Source: Fusobacteriales bacterium (lineage in GTDB: Bacteria > Fusobacteriota > Fusobacteriia > Fusobacteriales > Leptotrichiaceae). Taken from it: a stretch of DNA of 6,299 nucleotides. The notes under the pieces are model-generated. The model had not been told where the DNA came from. It did no database searches and was given only the letters and a program-made list of their open reading frames with translations. The translations under genes and the position numbers were made by a program. The stretch's first letter is position 1. Each line of letters opens with the position of its first letter. The DNA lies in the NCBI GenBank assembly GCA_031285605.1, contig JAITVW010000289.1, positions 1 through 6,299 on the forward strand, in the 5' to 3' direction. This document shows, in pieces, positions 5,367-6,299 of the stretch.

Positions 5367-6299
5367 ATGTGGAAAAAAGGAACATTTATAATTGCCGGTA
5401 TATTTTTACTTTTTGGCGGTGCATTCTTCTATTTTGTAAAGGACACAGATAAGATATATAATAATATATCAGTGTCTGATGTTGATTTATCCGGTACATC
5501 TAAGGAGACTGCAAAGAAAAAAATAGAGGAAATAAAGCTTGATAATGTAAAGCTGAAGTATGAGGGTAAAGAGTTCATGATATCTGGTGACAGCATATCA
5601 TATAAAACTGATCCTGATACAATAGTAAATGAAGCGTATAATGTAGGAAGAAACGGAAATTTTCTGAAAAATAAGGTAAAAATATTTGCATTGAAAGCTC
5701 TCGGGAAAAAAGTGAGACTGCCGTTGTATTACAGTATTAATGAGAAGGCTTTACAAAATGAACTTGTTAAAATAGCATCCGAAGTAGATGTAAAGGAACA
5801 GGACGCCAGACTCGTAACCAATAATGATCAGATTTCTGTTGCAGATGAAGTAAACGGGAAGAAAATTAACATAGAGAAAACACTGAGAGTTGTAATGGAA
5901 AGTATAAAATATTCCAAACATGATGATATTAATCTTGTGGCAGAAACAGCTGTTCCGAAAGTAACTAAGGAAAAACTGGGTTCTGTAAATACACTTCTTG
6001 GCGAGTATACTACTACGTTTAATTCCGGAGTATACGGAAGAAGTGAGAATATAAAACTTGCTGTAAGATCAATAAACGATGTTTTTCTGGAACCGCAGGC
6101 TATCCTTTCGTTTAATGACAGTACGGGAATGCGTAATCCGAAAAACGGATATAAGAGTGCGCCTGTTATAGTGAACGGAGAGATCGAACAGGGTCTTGGA
6201 GGCGGAGTCTGTCAGGTTTCATCAACACTGTTTAATGCAGGGGCTCTTTCGGGGCTGAAAATAGTGGAGAGAAGTAATCACTCAATTCCGTCTTCATAT
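5367..6299 (+). CDS. VanW/YoaR-family envelope protein, 3' end outside window
   Basis: The frame is open from ATG 5367 to the window edge, giving the first 311 residues of a longer protein. MWKK followed by a hydrophobic stretch (about 5-24) looks like an N-terminal membrane anchor, placing the rest outside the cytoplasm. Residues about 33-200 resemble the region before VanW in YoaR-type proteins, where putative peptidoglycan-binding domains occur; the start VSDVDLSGTSKETAKKKIEE (36-55) fits the repeated (V/I)xxxDLxGxTxxEA pattern. The VanW domain starts at about 212 (GEYTTTFNSG), continues through ILSFNDSTG (246-254) and contains the hallmark GLGGGVCQVSSTLFNAG (276-292, Cys282), then IVERSNHS (299-306). 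VanW is named for vancomycin-resistance clusters but its biochemical role is not established, and this gene is no evidence of resistance. AAGGAGG at 5348-5354 lies 12 nt before the ATG, a rather long spacing, but no better in-frame start is present. Confidence 0.88.
   Translation, partial: MWKKGTFIIAGIFLLFGGAFFYFVKDTDKIYNNISVSDVDLSGTSKETAKKKIEEIKLDNVKLKYEGKEFMISGDSISYKTDPDTIVNEAYNVGRNGNFLKNKVKIFALKALGKKVRLPLYYSINEKALQNELVKIASEVDVKEQDARLVTNNDQISVADEVNGKKINIEKTLRVVMESIKYSKHDDINLVAETAVPKVTKEKLGSVNTLLGEYTTTFNSGVYGRSENIKLAVRSINDVFLEPQAILSFNDSTGMRNPKNGYKSAPVIVNGEIEQGLGGGVCQVSSTLFNAGALSGLKIVERSNHSIPSSY

Noticed and set aside
5367..6299. Vancomycin-resistance gene
   Set aside because: The VanW domain is widespread in envelope proteins outside resistance clusters, and no vanA/H/X/R/S-type neighbours are present.
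1..6299. CRISPR array, transposase, prophage or toxin-antitoxin genes
   Set aside because: No regularly spaced repeats of the right length, no transposase or phage-like frame and no paired small genes are seen in the window.

Overview
The window is AT-rich, and its coding regions favour AGA for Arg, ATA for Ile and AAA for Lys. Shine-Dalgarno sites are strong (AAAGGAGG, AGGTGAGGAG, AAGGAGG). The codon habits and the gene set (ROK sugar kinase, Ppx-like protein, Ppk1, VanW/YoaR-type envelope protein) suggest a low-GC anaerobe, most likely Fusobacteriota (Leptotrichia/Sebaldella-like), with a low-GC Firmicute as the alternative. This is inference from style; no marker gene is present.

Layout. 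Positions 1-509 hold no convincing gene. They contain a near-consensus sigma-70 promoter (TTGACA-17 nt-TACAAT, 78-106), followed at once by a hairpin with a T tract (116-145), a perfect 14-bp inverted repeat (190-203/251-264) and a GC-rich terminator-like hairpin (285-311). A second, extended -10 promoter (about 454-462) lies just before the first gene. Positions 510-1460 encode a ROK-family glucokinase. Positions 1460-2983 encode a 507-aa Ppx/GppA-fold protein, coupled to the kinase gene through a TAATG stop/start overlap. A 131-nt gap that is clearly richer in GC than its flanks follows. It can fold into a closed, nested structure ending exactly at the Shine-Dalgarno of ppk1 (3115-5160, polyphosphate kinase). 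After ppk1 comes a 206-nt gap with an AT hairpin, three copies of an 11-mer, a clear promoter and a GTTAAC palindrome at the predicted transcription start. A VanW-family envelope protein gene (5367 onward) then runs off the right edge.

How the genes fit together. Glucokinase, Ppx-like protein and Ppk1 point in the same direction and probably form one transcription unit linking ATP-dependent sugar phosphorylation with polyphosphate metabolism. The last gene has its own promoter and looks independent.

The most interesting points concern the polyphosphate pair. The Ppx-like protein keeps the domain order and fold signature of exopolyphosphatases, but nearly every recognisable phosphate- or metal-binding motif is eroded. 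Its partner Ppk1 keeps its catalytic histidines but has Ser in place of the Arg of the LYR motif (E. coli Arg375 by motif alignment). Together with the structured candidate leader in front of ppk1, this hints at a polyphosphate module whose control differs from the textbook Ppk/Ppx pair.
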